From Mesorhizobium opportunistum WSM2075 (lineage in GTDB: Bacteria > Pseudomonadota > Alphaproteobacteria > Rhizobiales > Rhizobiaceae): a DNA stretch of 64,000 bases. The notes beneath the pieces were generated by a model. That model did not search any database. It worked only from the letters and a program-made list of their open reading frames with translations, and had not been told where the DNA came from. The DNA is taken from positions 5,522,001-5,586,000 of the forward strand of contig NC_015675.1 of assembly GCF_000176035.2 (NCBI RefSeq), read 5' to 3'. Every line of letters begins with the position of its first letter. Within the stretch, counting starts at the first letter, position 1. This document shows, in pieces, positions 1 to 8,073 of the stretch. The position numbers and the translations under genes are program-made.

Positions 1-1730
1 AGCGGATCCTGCTCGACGGCGACGCGGAGGCGGAGGGCAAGGCCTATTTCCGGCTCGGCGGCGTCGATCATTCAGCCGACCACGCCAAGCTGCTGTGGGC
101 CTTCGACGACAAGGGCTCCGAATTCTACACGCTGCGCGTGCGCGACCTTGCCGATGGCAAGGACCTGGCGGACCAGATACAAGCCACAGGCGGATCTGGT
201 GTGTGGGATGCCGGCAATGACGGGTTCTTCTACACCCGTCTCGATCCCAACCACCGGCCGTCGAAGGTGCTGTTCCATGCATTGGGACAGAACCCTGAAG
301 ACGACCGCCTGATCTATGAGGAGACCGACCCCGGTTTCTTCATGAATGTCGACGGCACCCGCAACAACGAATGGATCATGATCGGCATCAACGATCACGA
401 GACCTCGGAATACCGGCTGTTGAGCGCAAGCGATCCTTTTGCCGAACCCAAGCTTGTTTCGGCGCGCGAGACCGGCCTTCAATATGAGCTGGAGGAAGGC
501 GGCGACATTTTCTTCATCCTGACCAATGCGGACGGGGCGAAGGACTTCAAGATCATGACGGCGCCGGCAAGCGATCCGGTGCGCGCCAACTGGCAGGAGC
601 TGGTGCCGCACGAGCCGGGCCGGCTGATCCTGTCGGTGATCGGCTTCAAAGACCATATGGTCCGGCTCGAGCGCAAGGAGGGCCTGCCGCGCATCGTCGT
701 GCGCGATCGCGCAAATGGCGAGGAGCACCTGATTTCTTTTGATGAAGAAGCCTTTTCGCTCGGCCTTTCAGGGTCGTACGAATACGACACCGAGACCATG
801 CGCTTTTCCTATTCGTCGATGACGACGCCGTCGCAGGTGTTCGACTACAACATGCGCACGCGCGAGCGGGTGCTGCTCAAGACCCAGGAAGTGCCTTCCG
901 GCCACGACCCGGACCACTATGTCACGAGGCGCTTGATGGCGCCCGCCGCCGATGGCGAACTGGTGCCGATCTCGCTTCTGCACCACCGCGACACACCGCT
1001 GGATGGATCCGCACCTTGCCTGCTGTATGGCTATGGTTCCTACGGCATCGCCGTGCCGGCCGCCTTCAACACCAACTGGTTCTCGCTGGTCGATCGCGGC
1101 ATTGTCTTTGCCATCGCTCATGTCCGTGGCGGCAAGGACAAGGGCTACGGCTGGTACGATGACGGCAAGCGCGAGCACAAGATGAACACGTTCACCGACT
1201 TCATCGCCTGTGCGCGCCACCTCGTTGCCGAGCGCTATACGGCGCATGACCGCATCGTCGCGCAAGGCGGCTCGGCCGGCGGCATGCTGATGGGCGCCAT
1301 AGCCAACATGGCGCCGGACTGTTTCGGCGGCATCGTCGCAGAGGTTCCGTTCGTCGACGTGCTCACCACCATGCTCGACGCGACCCTGCCGCTGACCCCG
1401 CCTGAATGGCCGGAATGGGGCAATCCGATCGCGTCAGCCGACGACTACCGGACGATCGCCGCCTATTCGCCCTACGACAATGTCGCGGCGCTCGACTACC
1501 CGCCGATCCTGGCGCTCGCCGGCCTCACCGATCCGCGCGTCACCTACTGGGAGCCGGCAAAATGGGTGGCGCGGCTGCGCGACCGCAAGAGCGGCGACAA
1601 TCCAGTGCTGTTCAAGATCAACATGGATTCCGGCCACGCCGGTGCTTCGGGCCGGTTTTCACGCCTGGAGGAGATAGCCTATACCTATGCCTTCACGCTG
1701 AAGGTGACGGGCAAGGCCCAGCTTGCCTAG
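1..1730 (+). CDS. ptrB: Oligopeptidase B (S9 family prolyl oligopeptidase), 5' end outside window
   Basis: This is a serine peptidase that cleaves short peptides after basic residues; family members are cytosolic. The frame is open from the first base of the window, so the gene is 5'-truncated by the window edge, not broken. About 576 residues are visible out of roughly 690-700 usual for the family. The visible part covers the late beta-propeller and the complete alpha/beta-hydrolase domain. The catalytic serine lies in GGSAGGMLMG near 1267-1290, preceded by the family-typical stretch HVRGGKDKGYGWYDDGK. The terminal histidine is in DSGHAGASGR near 1630. The stop at 1728-1730 is followed 11 bp later by the LysE gene, so the two may be co-transcribed. 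Family assignment is secure; choice of oligopeptidase B over a general prolyl oligopeptidase rests on overall similarity. Confidence 0.93.
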   Translation, partial: RILLDGDAEAEGKAYFRLGGVDHSADHAKLLWAFDDKGSEFYTLRVRDLADGKDLADQIQATGGSGVWDAGNDGFFYTRLDPNHRPSKVLFHALGQNPEDDRLIYEETDPGFFMNVDGTRNNEWIMIGINDHETSEYRLLSASDPFAEPKLVSARETGLQYELEEGGDIFFILTNADGAKDFKIMTAPASDPVRANWQELVPHEPGRLILSVIGFKDHMVRLERKEGLPRIVVRDRANGEEHLISFDEEAFSLGLSGSYEYDTETMRFSYSSMTTPSQVFDYNMRTRERVLLKTQEVPSGHDPDHYVTRRLMAPAADGELVPISLLHHRDTPLDGSAPCLLYGYGSYGIAVPAAFNTNWFSLVDRGIVFAIAHVRGGKDKGYGWYDDGKREHKMNTFTDFIACARHLVAERYTAHDRIVAQGGSAGGMLMGAIANMAPDCFGGIVAEVPFVDVLTTMLDATLPLTPPEWPEWGNPIASADDYRTIAAYSPYDNVAALDYPPILALAGLTDPRVTYWEPAKWVARLRDRKSGDNPVLFKINMDSGHAGASGRFSRLEEIAYTYAFTLKVTGKAQLA

Positions 1731-1741
1731 GAGACCCGCCG

Positions 1742-2368
1742 ATGATCGATCTGTCCACATTGATCGCCTATGTCGCCGTTGTGTTCGGCTTTGTCTTTAT
1801 TCCGGGCCCGGCCACCCTGCTGACGATTGCCCGGGCAACGAGTTCGGGCACGAAGGTCGGGATCGCAACGGGTGCCGGGATCGCGGCCGGCGACATGTTT
1901 CACACAGCCATGGCGATGGTCGGCATCTCGGCCGTCATCGCCACCTCCGCGACGCTGTTCAGCGTCGTGAAGTATATCGGCGCGGCCTACCTCGTTTATC
2001 TCGGCATCCGCGCGATCATCGAAAAGACGCCCGCCGATCCGACCGCCGGCAAGCTTGCGATCTCGGCCGGCAAGGCATTCGGGCAAGCTATCCTGACCGA
2101 AGTGCTCAATCCCAAGACCGCGCTTTTCTTTCTCGCCTTCCTGCCTCAGTTCGTGCGGCCTGAAAACGGGTTGGTGATGCTCCAGTTGATGACACTCGGG
2201 GTGATCTTCGTTCTGCTGGGCCTTTTCAGCACGGTCGTTTTTGCGGTGAGCGCCGGGCGGCTCGGTACCTTCCTGCGCCGAAACCCGACGGTGCTGAAAT
2301 GGCAGGGCAAGGTTGTCGGCGGCATCTACTGCGCCTTGGGTGTCCGCCTGGCCCTGCAACAGCGCTGA
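1742..2368 (+). CDS. LysE/RhtB family amino-acid exporter
   Basis: This 208-residue inner-membrane protein belongs to the LysE/RhtB translocator family, which exports amino acids or related small metabolites. The N-terminus begins MIDLSTLIAYVAVVFGFVFI and carries the conserved PGPATLL motif at about residues 21-27. Further on is the NPKTALFFLAFLPQF motif typical of the family near residues 123-137. Five or six hydrophobic segments are evident. An open frame extends upstream to 1406, but that part lies inside ptrB in another frame. The ATG at 1742 is preceded by GGAGACCCGCC and fits the family N-terminus. The substrate cannot be read from sequence. The gene follows ptrB by 11 bp. Confidence 0.93.
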   Translation: MIDLSTLIAYVAVVFGFVFIPGPATLLTIARATSSGTKVGIATGAGIAAGDMFHTAMAMVGISAVIATSATLFSVVKYIGAAYLVYLGIRAIIEKTPADPTAGKLAISAGKAFGQAILTEVLNPKTALFFLAFLPQFVRPENGLVMLQLMTLGVIFVLLGLFSTVVFAVSAGRLGTFLRRNPTVLKWQGKVVGGIYCALGVRLALQQR

Positions 2369-2513
2369 CGGCGGGCGCTCTCCCGCCAGGCGCGACGATC
2401 ATGATCTTTTGAATTCCGCGCTGCTGATTTCCGCTCGCAATTGCGACGGTCGCGCGCTACCCAAAGCACGATTTCCCCGGGCGATGAGGCCCACATTCGC
2501 ACAAGGGTCCACT

Positions 2514-2903
2514 ATGCTGCTCGTCGACGTCTATCTCGACAAATCGCCGATCCAGGGTATCGGCGTCTTTGCCAAGAACCACATCCCCAAGGGCACACTG
2601 ATCTGGAAGCTCGACCCCCGGTTCGACCGGATCATCGACGTGGAAACCTATGAGGGCGAGACGGGGCCGGTGAAGAACTATCTGGACCGCTATTCCTACC
2701 CCGACAGGCGCGATCCGGCCTATATCGTCTTCGAAGCGGACGATGCCCGCTACATGAACCATGACGACGAACCGAATTGCGACGTCTCCTCGCCTGAGGA
2801 AACCTATGCCTTGCGCGACATCGCAGCGGGCGAAGAGTTGACCTGCAACTACAATCTTTTCTTCGAAACGGGTTTTGATTTCCTCGGCGACCGGCACCTG
2901 TGA
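2514..2903 (+). CDS. Small SET-domain protein (putative protein-lysine methyltransferase)
   Basis: This 129-residue protein consists of essentially one SET domain. Features seen are IQGIGVFAKNHIPKGTLIW near the N-terminus (the SET-N GxG-F/A turn), YMNHDDEPNCDV (equivalent of the NHxxxPN SAM-binding motif) and AGEELTCNYN at the C-terminus (the catalytic-tyrosine motif). There is no cysteine-rich post-SET region. Known family members transfer methyl groups from S-adenosylmethionine to lysine side chains; the target here is unknown. The open frame reaches back to 2313 inside the LysE gene, so the start was placed at the ATG at 2514, where similarity begins. It is convergent with the cytochrome gene at 2938. 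Family membership is clear, function is not. Confidence 0.85.
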   Translation: MLLVDVYLDKSPIQGIGVFAKNHIPKGTLIWKLDPRFDRIIDVETYEGETGPVKNYLDRYSYPDRRDPAYIVFEADDARYMNHDDEPNCDVSSPEETYALRDIAAGEELTCNYNLFFETGFDFLGDRHL

Positions 2904-2937
2904 TCCGACGCCTGAAGCCGCCTGGGGCGGACGTAGA

Positions 2938-3888
2938 TCAATTCGCAGCCGGCTTGCGCGCCGGATAGCCGTTTGGATGTGGCGGTACAGCCTTGAGGTA
3001 AGCGGCGATGGCCGCCCGATCCTGCGGCGTCAGCTCGGCCATGTTGCGCTGCACGTCGACCATGGCGCCGCCGACGGAATCGAAATCCGGCGTGAAGCCG
3101 GTCTCGAGGTAGTTGGCGATGTCGGATTCGGACCAGTTGCCGATGCCGCCCTCGCCCGACGTGATGTTCGGCACGACGCCCTTGCCTTCGGCGGCGACGG
3201 CGCCGGCCAGCCATTCACTTTTCCTGGTGCCGCCGGCAAGGTCACGCGACGTATGGCATTCGCCGCAATGGCCGGGCCCCTCGACCAGATAGCGGCCAGC
3301 CATCACCGGTTCAGGCGTGCCATCGGGTAGAGGAATGACCGGCTGATCGCTGAGATAGAGGCGCTTCCACAGGCCGATGCCACGTCGGATGTTGAATGGG
3401 AATGCCAGCGAGTTGTCCGGCGCCTTGCCAGCGACCGCGGGCAGCGTCTTCAGGAAAGCATAGAGGTCGGCAATGTCGGCCGGATTCATGCGCGCGTAGG
3501 AAGCGTAGGGGAATGCCGGATAGAAATGCCGACCCGAGGGCGACACGCCCTTCAGCATGGCGTTGGCGAGATCCTGGAGCGACCATGCGCCGATGCCGTC
3601 CTTGGGATCTTGCGAAATGTTGGGGGGAACGAAGGTGCCGAACGGCGTCTTGAGTTCGAGGCCACCGACCAACTGAAGCCGGGCATCGCCTTGCGAGCCC
3701 GGTTTTGCATGGCAGGAGGTGCAGCCGCCGGCGTAGAAAATGCGCTTGCCCTTGGCTGCGTCACCTGGCCCAAGCTTGGCCAGGGCCTGCGTGTCCAGCG
3801 TCGTCGGCGCCGACAGGATCCAGCCTGCAACCGCGCCGACGCCACCCAAGATGATGAGGGCGCCGACGAGTTTTTTCAGCCGGGACAT
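2938..3888 (-). CDS. Membrane-anchored diheme cytochrome c
   Basis: This is a 316-residue periplasmic electron carrier. Residues 7-26 form an uncleaved-looking hydrophobic anchor. Two c-type heme sites are present: CTSCH at about residues 56-60 and CGECH at about 208-212, each in a cytochrome c fold of roughly 130 residues. The layout resembles cytochrome subunits of membrane alcohol, aldehyde or gluconate dehydrogenases, but those usually have three hemes, and no dehydrogenase subunit is adjacent. It lies 9 bp downstream of a class II cytochrome c gene on the same strand, so the two probably form an operon. The redox partner is unknown. Confidence 0.9.
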   Translation of the reverse strand: MSRLKKLVGALIILGGVGAVAGWILSAPTTLDTQALAKLGPGDAAKGKRIFYAGGCTSCHAKPGSQGDARLQLVGGLELKTPFGTFVPPNISQDPKDGIGAWSLQDLANAMLKGVSPSGRHFYPAFPYASYARMNPADIADLYAFLKTLPAVAGKAPDNSLAFPFNIRRGIGLWKRLYLSDQPVIPLPDGTPEPVMAGRYLVEGPGHCGECHTSRDLAGGTRKSEWLAGAVAAEGKGVVPNITSGEGGIGNWSESDIANYLETGFTPDFDSVGGAMVDVQRNMAELTPQDRAAIAAYLKAVPPHPNGYPARKPAAN

Positions 3889-3897
3889 TGCCCGCTA

Positions 3898-4335
3898 TCA
3901 GCCCTTCTTCACGCGATAGGTCTGGTGGCAGGTGCCGCAATCCGAGCCGATGGCGCCGACTTGCGCTTTCAGCGCGTCGACGTCGGCGGGAGCCGCCGCG
4001 ACCGCCGCCTTGACGTCGGCAAGATACTTGTCTTCGGTGGCCTTGAAGCCGGCCATGTCTTCCCAGATTTTTGGCGCCGCCGTCGTGTCGCCGGTATCGC
4101 TGCCTTTCGGGAACATGGCATCGGCGTCGAACTTCTCGGCATTTGCCTGCAGCGCCTGAAGTTGCGTCAGCACGGCCGCGGCATCAAAGGGCTCGTCGCC
4201 CTTGGCCACTTTCGCCAAGCCGCCGACGATCTTTCCGCGCTCCTTCATCAGGGCCTGCCGGTCGAGGATCGGATCGGCAAAGGCGGCCGAACCGGCGAAG
4301 GCGAGCATTGAGATGGCGATGACAAGCTTTCTCAT
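3898..4335 (-). CDS. Class II cytochrome c (cytochrome c' / c-556 type)
   Basis: This 145-residue secreted protein has an N-terminal signal peptide, roughly MRKLVIAISMLAFAGSAAFA. A single heme-binding CGTCH motif sits near the C-terminus, followed by QTYRVKKG. A C-terminal heme in an otherwise helical domain is the hallmark of class II cytochromes c (four-helix bundle). Such proteins carry electrons or bind small gases such as NO in the periplasm. It is the upstream gene of a likely two-gene operon with the diheme cytochrome at 2938-3888. The sodB terminator lies just upstream, so the pair should have its own promoter in roughly 4336-4440. Confidence 0.92.
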   Translation of the reverse strand: MRKLVIAISMLAFAGSAAFADPILDRQALMKERGKIVGGLAKVAKGDEPFDAAAVLTQLQALQANAEKFDADAMFPKGSDTGDTTAAPKIWEDMAGFKATEDKYLADVKAAVAAAPADVDALKAQVGAIGSDCGTCHQTYRVKKG

Positions 4336-4440
4336 TCATTTGGCTCCATGATGAAGGCGTTTCGGGACGAAGCGTTAACGGATGCGACGGGTGGAATATT
4401 CCCCTTCGCCTGGATGATTTTTGCTGTTGGATTTCGGCGC

Positions 4441-4472
4441 AGAAAAAGAAAAGCCCCGGGGTGCCGGGGCTT
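4441..4472 (-). terminator. Rho-independent terminator of sodB
   Basis: Read on the minus strand, a 9-bp perfect stem (AAGCCCCGG / CCGGGGCTT, arms at 4451-4459 and 4464-4472) with a 4-nt loop is followed directly by a T-rich tract (TTCTTTTTCT). It begins 13 bp beyond the sodB stop codon and separates sodB from the cytochrome pair. Confidence 0.88.
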
Positions 4473-4485
4473 CTCTGACGATAGA

Positions 4486-5085
4486 TCACTTCGCCTTTTC
4501 GTACATCTCCAGGACGTGGTCCCAGTTGATGAGGCTGTCGACGAACGCCTCGAGATATTTCGGCCGGGCGTTGCGATAGTCGATGTAATAGGAATGTTCC
4601 CAGACGTCGACGCCGAGGATCGGCGATGCGCCGTGGACGAGCGGATTTTCACCGTTCGGGGTCTTCGAGATCGCCAGCTTGCCGTCCTTGACCGAGACCC
4701 AGGCCCAGCCCGAACCGAACTGCGTCGTGCCGGCGGCGATGAAGTCGGCCTTGAACTTGTCGTAACCGCCGAGGTCGCTGTCGACCGCCTTCTGCAGTGC
4801 GCCGGGCAGCTTGTTGCCGCCGCCGCCCTTCTTCATCCACTTCCAGAAATGGATGTGGTTGTAGTGTTGCGCGGCATTGTTGAAGAGACCGGCATTCTTG
4901 CCGAACGACTGCTTGACCACCTCTTCGACCGACAGATCGCCCAAGCCGGCCTCGGCGGCCAGCTTGTTGCCGTTATCGACGTAGGCCTTGTGGTGCTTGT
5001 CGTGATGATATTCCAGCGTCTCCTTCGACATGTAAGGCTGCAAGGCCTCGTAGTCATAGGGCAGAGCGGGCAATTCGAAAGCCAT
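4486..5085 (-). CDS. sodB: Superoxide dismutase, Fe/Mn family
   Basis: This 199-residue cytosolic enzyme dismutates superoxide to oxygen and hydrogen peroxide. The N-terminus MAFELPALPYDYEALQPYMS is the typical start of iron/manganese SODs. The EYHHDKHHKAYV stretch supplies the first metal-ligand histidine (about residue 27), and DVWEHSYYIDYRN supplies the conserved aspartate and histidine ligands near the C-terminus. The open frame continues upstream to 5157, but the ATG at 5083-5085 is preceded by a GAGGGAG ribosome-binding site and matches the family start. Sequence alone does not separate Fe from Mn use confidently. The gene appears monocistronic, with its own terminator at 4441-4472. Confidence 0.96.
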   Translation of the reverse strand: MAFELPALPYDYEALQPYMSKETLEYHHDKHHKAYVDNGNKLAAEAGLGDLSVEEVVKQSFGKNAGLFNNAAQHYNHIHFWKWMKKGGGGNKLPGALQKAVDSDLGGYDKFKADFIAAGTTQFGSGWAWVSVKDGKLAISKTPNGENPLVHGASPILGVDVWEHSYYIDYRNARPKYLEAFVDSLINWDHVLEMYEKAK

Positions 5086-5197
5086 GGATGGTACTCCCTC
5101 GTGGAAAAATCCGGTGTCCGTACCGGAGTAAGATAGGTCTGGGTTGAGCTGGAACAACTCCGGAATGAAGCGCCAGTTCCCTTTCTAGGCGGGTTCC

Positions 5198-5220
5198 GGA
5201 AAACTGTCACACGGTTTTCC
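5198..5220 (-). terminator. Hairpin downstream of the aminotransferase gene
   Basis: A perfect 7-bp inverted repeat (GGAAAAC / GTTTTCC) with a 9-nt loop lies about 40 bp beyond the aminotransferase stop. It has no long T-tract, so terminator function is only plausible. Confidence 0.4.
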
Positions 5221-5261
5221 CGCGGCGAACCGGGCAGCGACAAAACGACCGGACCGGCGCC

Positions 5262-6140
5262 TCAGCCGGTTGTCGCCGAATGCGCCCAGTCCCAATAGAG
5301 CTCGCGCGCCTTCTTGGCCACCGGCCCGGGTTGCAGGTCGCGGTCCTCGATGCGGGTGATCGGCACCACCTTAGAATGGTTTCCGGTGGAGAAGATCTCG
5401 TCCGCCTCCAGGAAATCGCGCACGCACAACGTCTTTTCGGTGGTTTTGAAGCCATACTCGCCAAGCAAATTTATCGTGCGCGAGCGAGTGATGCCGGACA
5501 GGAAGGTGCCGTTCGGCGCCGGTGTAAAGACATGACCGTCCTTGACCAGGAAGATATTCGAGGTGCCCGTCTCGGCGACGTTGCCCAGCATGTCGAGCAC
5601 CATCGCGTTGTCGAAGCCGCGCATCTTGGCCTCGAGAATGGCACGGCCATTGTTGGGGTAAAGGCAACCGGCCTTGGCATTGGTCGGCATGGTTTCGATG
5701 GTCGGGCGCCGGAACGGCGACACGGTCACCGAAAAACCGGACGGCGGGATCATCGGCGATTCGTAGAGGCAAAGGCAGAAACGGGTCGAGGCAGGATCGG
5801 CCGGCACGCCCATGTAGCCGCCATGCTCGGCCCAGTACATCGGCCTGATGTAGACAGCCGTCTTGCCGTCGAATTTCTTCAAGCCGTCCCAGGTCAACCC
5901 GACGATCTGCTCCGGCGTCATGTTCGGCTTGAGGCCGAGCGCGATCGCCGAGGCGTTCACTCTCTTGGCATGAAGGTCGAGGTCGGGCGCCACGCCTTCG
6001 AACCAGCGGCCGCCGTCGAACACGCTGGTGCCAAGCCACATGGCGTGGCTGCGCGGCCCCAGGATGGCGACGTTGCCCTCGTACCAGTCGCCATCGACGA
6101 AAGTCCATGTCGCGGATTGCGCTGCGGCCGCCAATGTCAT
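5262..6140 (-). CDS. ilvE: Class IV aminotransferase, branched-chain amino-acid aminotransferase-like
   Basis: This 292-residue PLP-dependent enzyme belongs to aminotransferase class IV (BCAT/D-amino acid aminotransferase/ADC lyase). Family features include an early HAMWLGTSVFDGGRWFEG motif, NAKAGCLYPNNGRA (probable PLP lysine region) and the downstream GNVAETGTSNIFLVKDG and FLSGITRSRTINL motifs. Leucine, isoleucine or valine transamination is the most likely role, but related subfamilies share these motifs, so substrate is inferred. The open frame runs far upstream to 7016, where it shadows the dehalogenase gene. The ATG at 6138-6140 was chosen because similarity starts there. It is divergent from the dehalogenase at 6294, with a 153-bp shared upstream region. 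Confidence 0.85.
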   Translation of the reverse strand: MTLAAAAQSATWTFVDGDWYEGNVAILGPRSHAMWLGTSVFDGGRWFEGVAPDLDLHAKRVNASAIALGLKPNMTPEQIVGLTWDGLKKFDGKTAVYIRPMYWAEHGGYMGVPADPASTRFCLCLYESPMIPPSGFSVTVSPFRRPTIETMPTNAKAGCLYPNNGRAILEAKMRGFDNAMVLDMLGNVAETGTSNIFLVKDGHVFTPAPNGTFLSGITRSRTINLLGEYGFKTTEKTLCVRDFLEADEIFSTGNHSKVVPITRIEDRDLQPGPVAKKARELYWDWAHSATTG

Positions 6141-6293
6141 CGCGTTTTTCCCGTTCCGATCAATCGCATTGTAGCATTGGATGATGCTTTGGCCGGCGCC
6201 GTCAACCGGCATGGGGGAGTTTTGTTGAGGCCAGCGGCAGGGGCGATGCAATCGGGGCTTGCACCTTGCCCCGCCTCGCCCCAAAACTGTTCC

Positions 6294-6956
6294 ATGCAAT
6301 ACGCGGCCTATGTTTTCGACGCCTACGGCACGCTGTTCGACGTGCATGCCGCGGTGCGCCGCCATGCCGACCGGATCGGGCCGGACGGCCAGTTGCTGTC
6401 TGAAATCTGGCGCGCCAAGCAGCTCGAATATTCCTGGGTGCGAACGTTGATGGGCGCCTATGCCGATTTCTGGCAGTTGACCGAGCAAGCGCTCGATTTT
6501 GCCTTGCGCAAGGTGCCCTCGGCCGATCCAGGGCTCAAGGCGAACCTGCTGGAAGCCTATTGGCGGCTGGATTGCTATCCCGAAGTGCCGGCGGTGCTGA
6601 AAGCGCTCAAGGCTTCGGGCGCCCGGCTGGCGATCCTCTCCAACGGCTCGCCCGAAATGCTGCAGGCCGCGGTCAAGTCCGCCGCGCTCGACCAGGTTCT
6701 GGACGATGTCTATTCCGTCGATGCGGTGCGGCGCTTCAAGACCGATCCGGCGGTCTACGACATGGTCGCCACCGGCTGGCGCCTCTATCCCGGCGCGGTT
6801 TCCTTCCAGTCCTCCAATCGCTGGGACATCGCAGGCGCCACCAAATTCGGCTTCCGCACGGTATGGATCAACCGTTCCAACCAGCCCGAGGAATACCGGG
6901 ACTTTCCGCCGGCCTTGATCCTGCCGAGCCTCGAAGCCCTGGTATCCGGCGGCTAG
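6294..6956 (+). CDS. Haloacid dehalogenase, type II (L-2-haloacid dehalogenase)
   Basis: This 220-residue HAD-superfamily hydrolase would convert L-2-haloalkanoic acids to D-2-hydroxy acids through an aspartyl-ester intermediate. The nucleophile is Asp9 in FDAYGTLFDV. The type II signature set is complete by eye: the arginine- and tryptophan-containing WRAKQLEYSW region, LSNGSPEML (serine), RRFKTDPAVYDM (lysine and tyrosine) and SSNRWDIAGA (serine, asparagine, aspartate). The start at 6294 is the first ATG matching the family N-terminus; the longer upstream frame overlaps the divergent aminotransferase. The natural substrate may be a non-halogenated compound, as is common in this family. Confidence 0.9.
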   Translation: MQYAAYVFDAYGTLFDVHAAVRRHADRIGPDGQLLSEIWRAKQLEYSWVRTLMGAYADFWQLTEQALDFALRKVPSADPGLKANLLEAYWRLDCYPEVPAVLKALKASGARLAILSNGSPEMLQAAVKSAALDQVLDDVYSVDAVRRFKTDPAVYDMVATGWRLYPGAVSFQSSNRWDIAGATKFGFRTVWINRSNQPEEYRDFPPALILPSLEALVSGG

Positions 6957-6972
6957 GCAACAGGCTGTTGCC

Positions 6973-6989
6973 GGCCACAGGCTGTGGCC
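6973..6989. terminator. Short perfect hairpin after the dehalogenase gene
   Basis: The arms GGCCACAG and CTGTGGCC are separated by a single base, 17 bp past the stop at 6956. There is no T-tract, so a role in termination or mRNA stability is a guess. Confidence 0.3.
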
Positions 6990-7147
6990 ATGGCGCCACA
7001 GTGACGACGCGGTCACAGCTTCGCCTTTGTTTGTCCACGTTCGGGCCAGATTCGGAACCGCCTATCGCGCCAGGTGTTGTCAGGCACCCGCAACAGCGGT
7101 CGGTGTATTCACGCTTTGTTGGAATTTGAGTCCTAAAGAAGGCAACC

Positions 7148-7978
7148 ATGTCCATAACCGAAATCGAATCCTTTCGCCTGAGCCGTCGCGGCTTCCTCAA
7201 CGCCGCCGCCCTGGGCGCCGCCTCGATCGCGGTTTCCGCATGCGCCACCACCGGGCCAGGCCCGGTGGAACCGCCGCCGCCCACCTATGTCGAGCCGCCG
7301 CTTGCCGATTATGCCTCGATGTATGCGGCCGTCAGCGATGGCGGCTTCGATCTGCCGGCCATCCCGGTCGACAGGATCGATCCGCAGTTCCTGCGCCAGA
7401 TCGTTCCCGACCCGACCGGACAGAAGCCGGGAACCATCGTCGTCGATACGACAGGCCATTTCCTCTATCTGGTCCGCCCGGGCGGCCAGGCCATCCGCTA
7501 TGGCGTCGGTCTCGGCCGTGCCGGCTTCGAATGGTCGGGCGACGCCGTCGTCCAGTGGAAGCAGAAATGGCCGAAATGGACACCGCCGGACGAAATGATC
7601 GCCCGGCAGCCTGAATTGAAACAGTACAGCGCCGACAATGGCGGCATGCCCGGCGGGCTGAAAAACCCGCTCGGCGCGCGCGCGCTCTATCTCTTCCAGG
7701 GCAATGTGGACACGCTCTACCGCTTGCACGGCTCGCCGGAGTGGCGCTCGATCGGCAAGTCGGTTTCGTCGGGCTGCGTGCGCTTGATGAACCAGGACAT
7801 CATCGATCTCTACGACCGCGTGCCGTCGAAGTCACCGGTCATCGTGACCAGCGATGCCAGGCAGCCGATGGTTGCGGCGGCGACGGCAAACCACAAGGCC
7901 ATTCCGATCGACGCCGGCGTGCCGGACGGATCGGTACTGCTCGGGCCGGTCAAGGCGATCACGGATTCGATTTTCTGA
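7148..7978 (+). CDS. L,D-transpeptidase (YkuD domain), Tat-type lipoprotein
   Basis: This 276-residue envelope enzyme is predicted to make 3-3 peptidoglycan cross-links or attach proteins to peptidoglycan. The N-terminus has a twin-arginine motif (SRRGFL, Arg13-Arg14) followed by a hydrophobic stretch and a lipobox ending in Cys32 (VSAC). This suggests Tat export plus lipidation. The YkuD catalytic region is HGSPEWRSIGKSVSSGCVRL, giving His194 and Cys210. A proline-rich linker follows the lipobox. The gene stands alone, convergent with the HerA-like ATPase gene whose stop is 96 bp away. Alphaproteobacterial genomes usually hold many paralogues, so the individual role is unknown. Confidence 0.93.
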   Translation: MSITEIESFRLSRRGFLNAAALGAASIAVSACATTGPGPVEPPPPTYVEPPLADYASMYAAVSDGGFDLPAIPVDRIDPQFLRQIVPDPTGQKPGTIVVDTTGHFLYLVRPGGQAIRYGVGLGRAGFEWSGDAVVQWKQKWPKWTPPDEMIARQPELKQYSADNGGMPGGLKNPLGARALYLFQGNVDTLYRLHGSPEWRSIGKSVSSGCVRLMNQDIIDLYDRVPSKSPVIVTSDARQPMVAAATANHKAIPIDAGVPDGSVLLGPVKAITDSIF

Positions 7979-8073
7979 GTCGACAACATCTATGGAGGGC
8001 TACGGCGCCATGTGTCCAGCGGACGCGCGGCGCTGTACGGAGTAGGGCCTTGGCGCCCTCCCCGGCCGGAAGT

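Noticed and set aside
138..1730. Internal ATG at 138 as the start of oligopeptidase B
   Set aside because: The frame is open and family-like from the first window base, so the gene is cut by the window edge, not started at 138.
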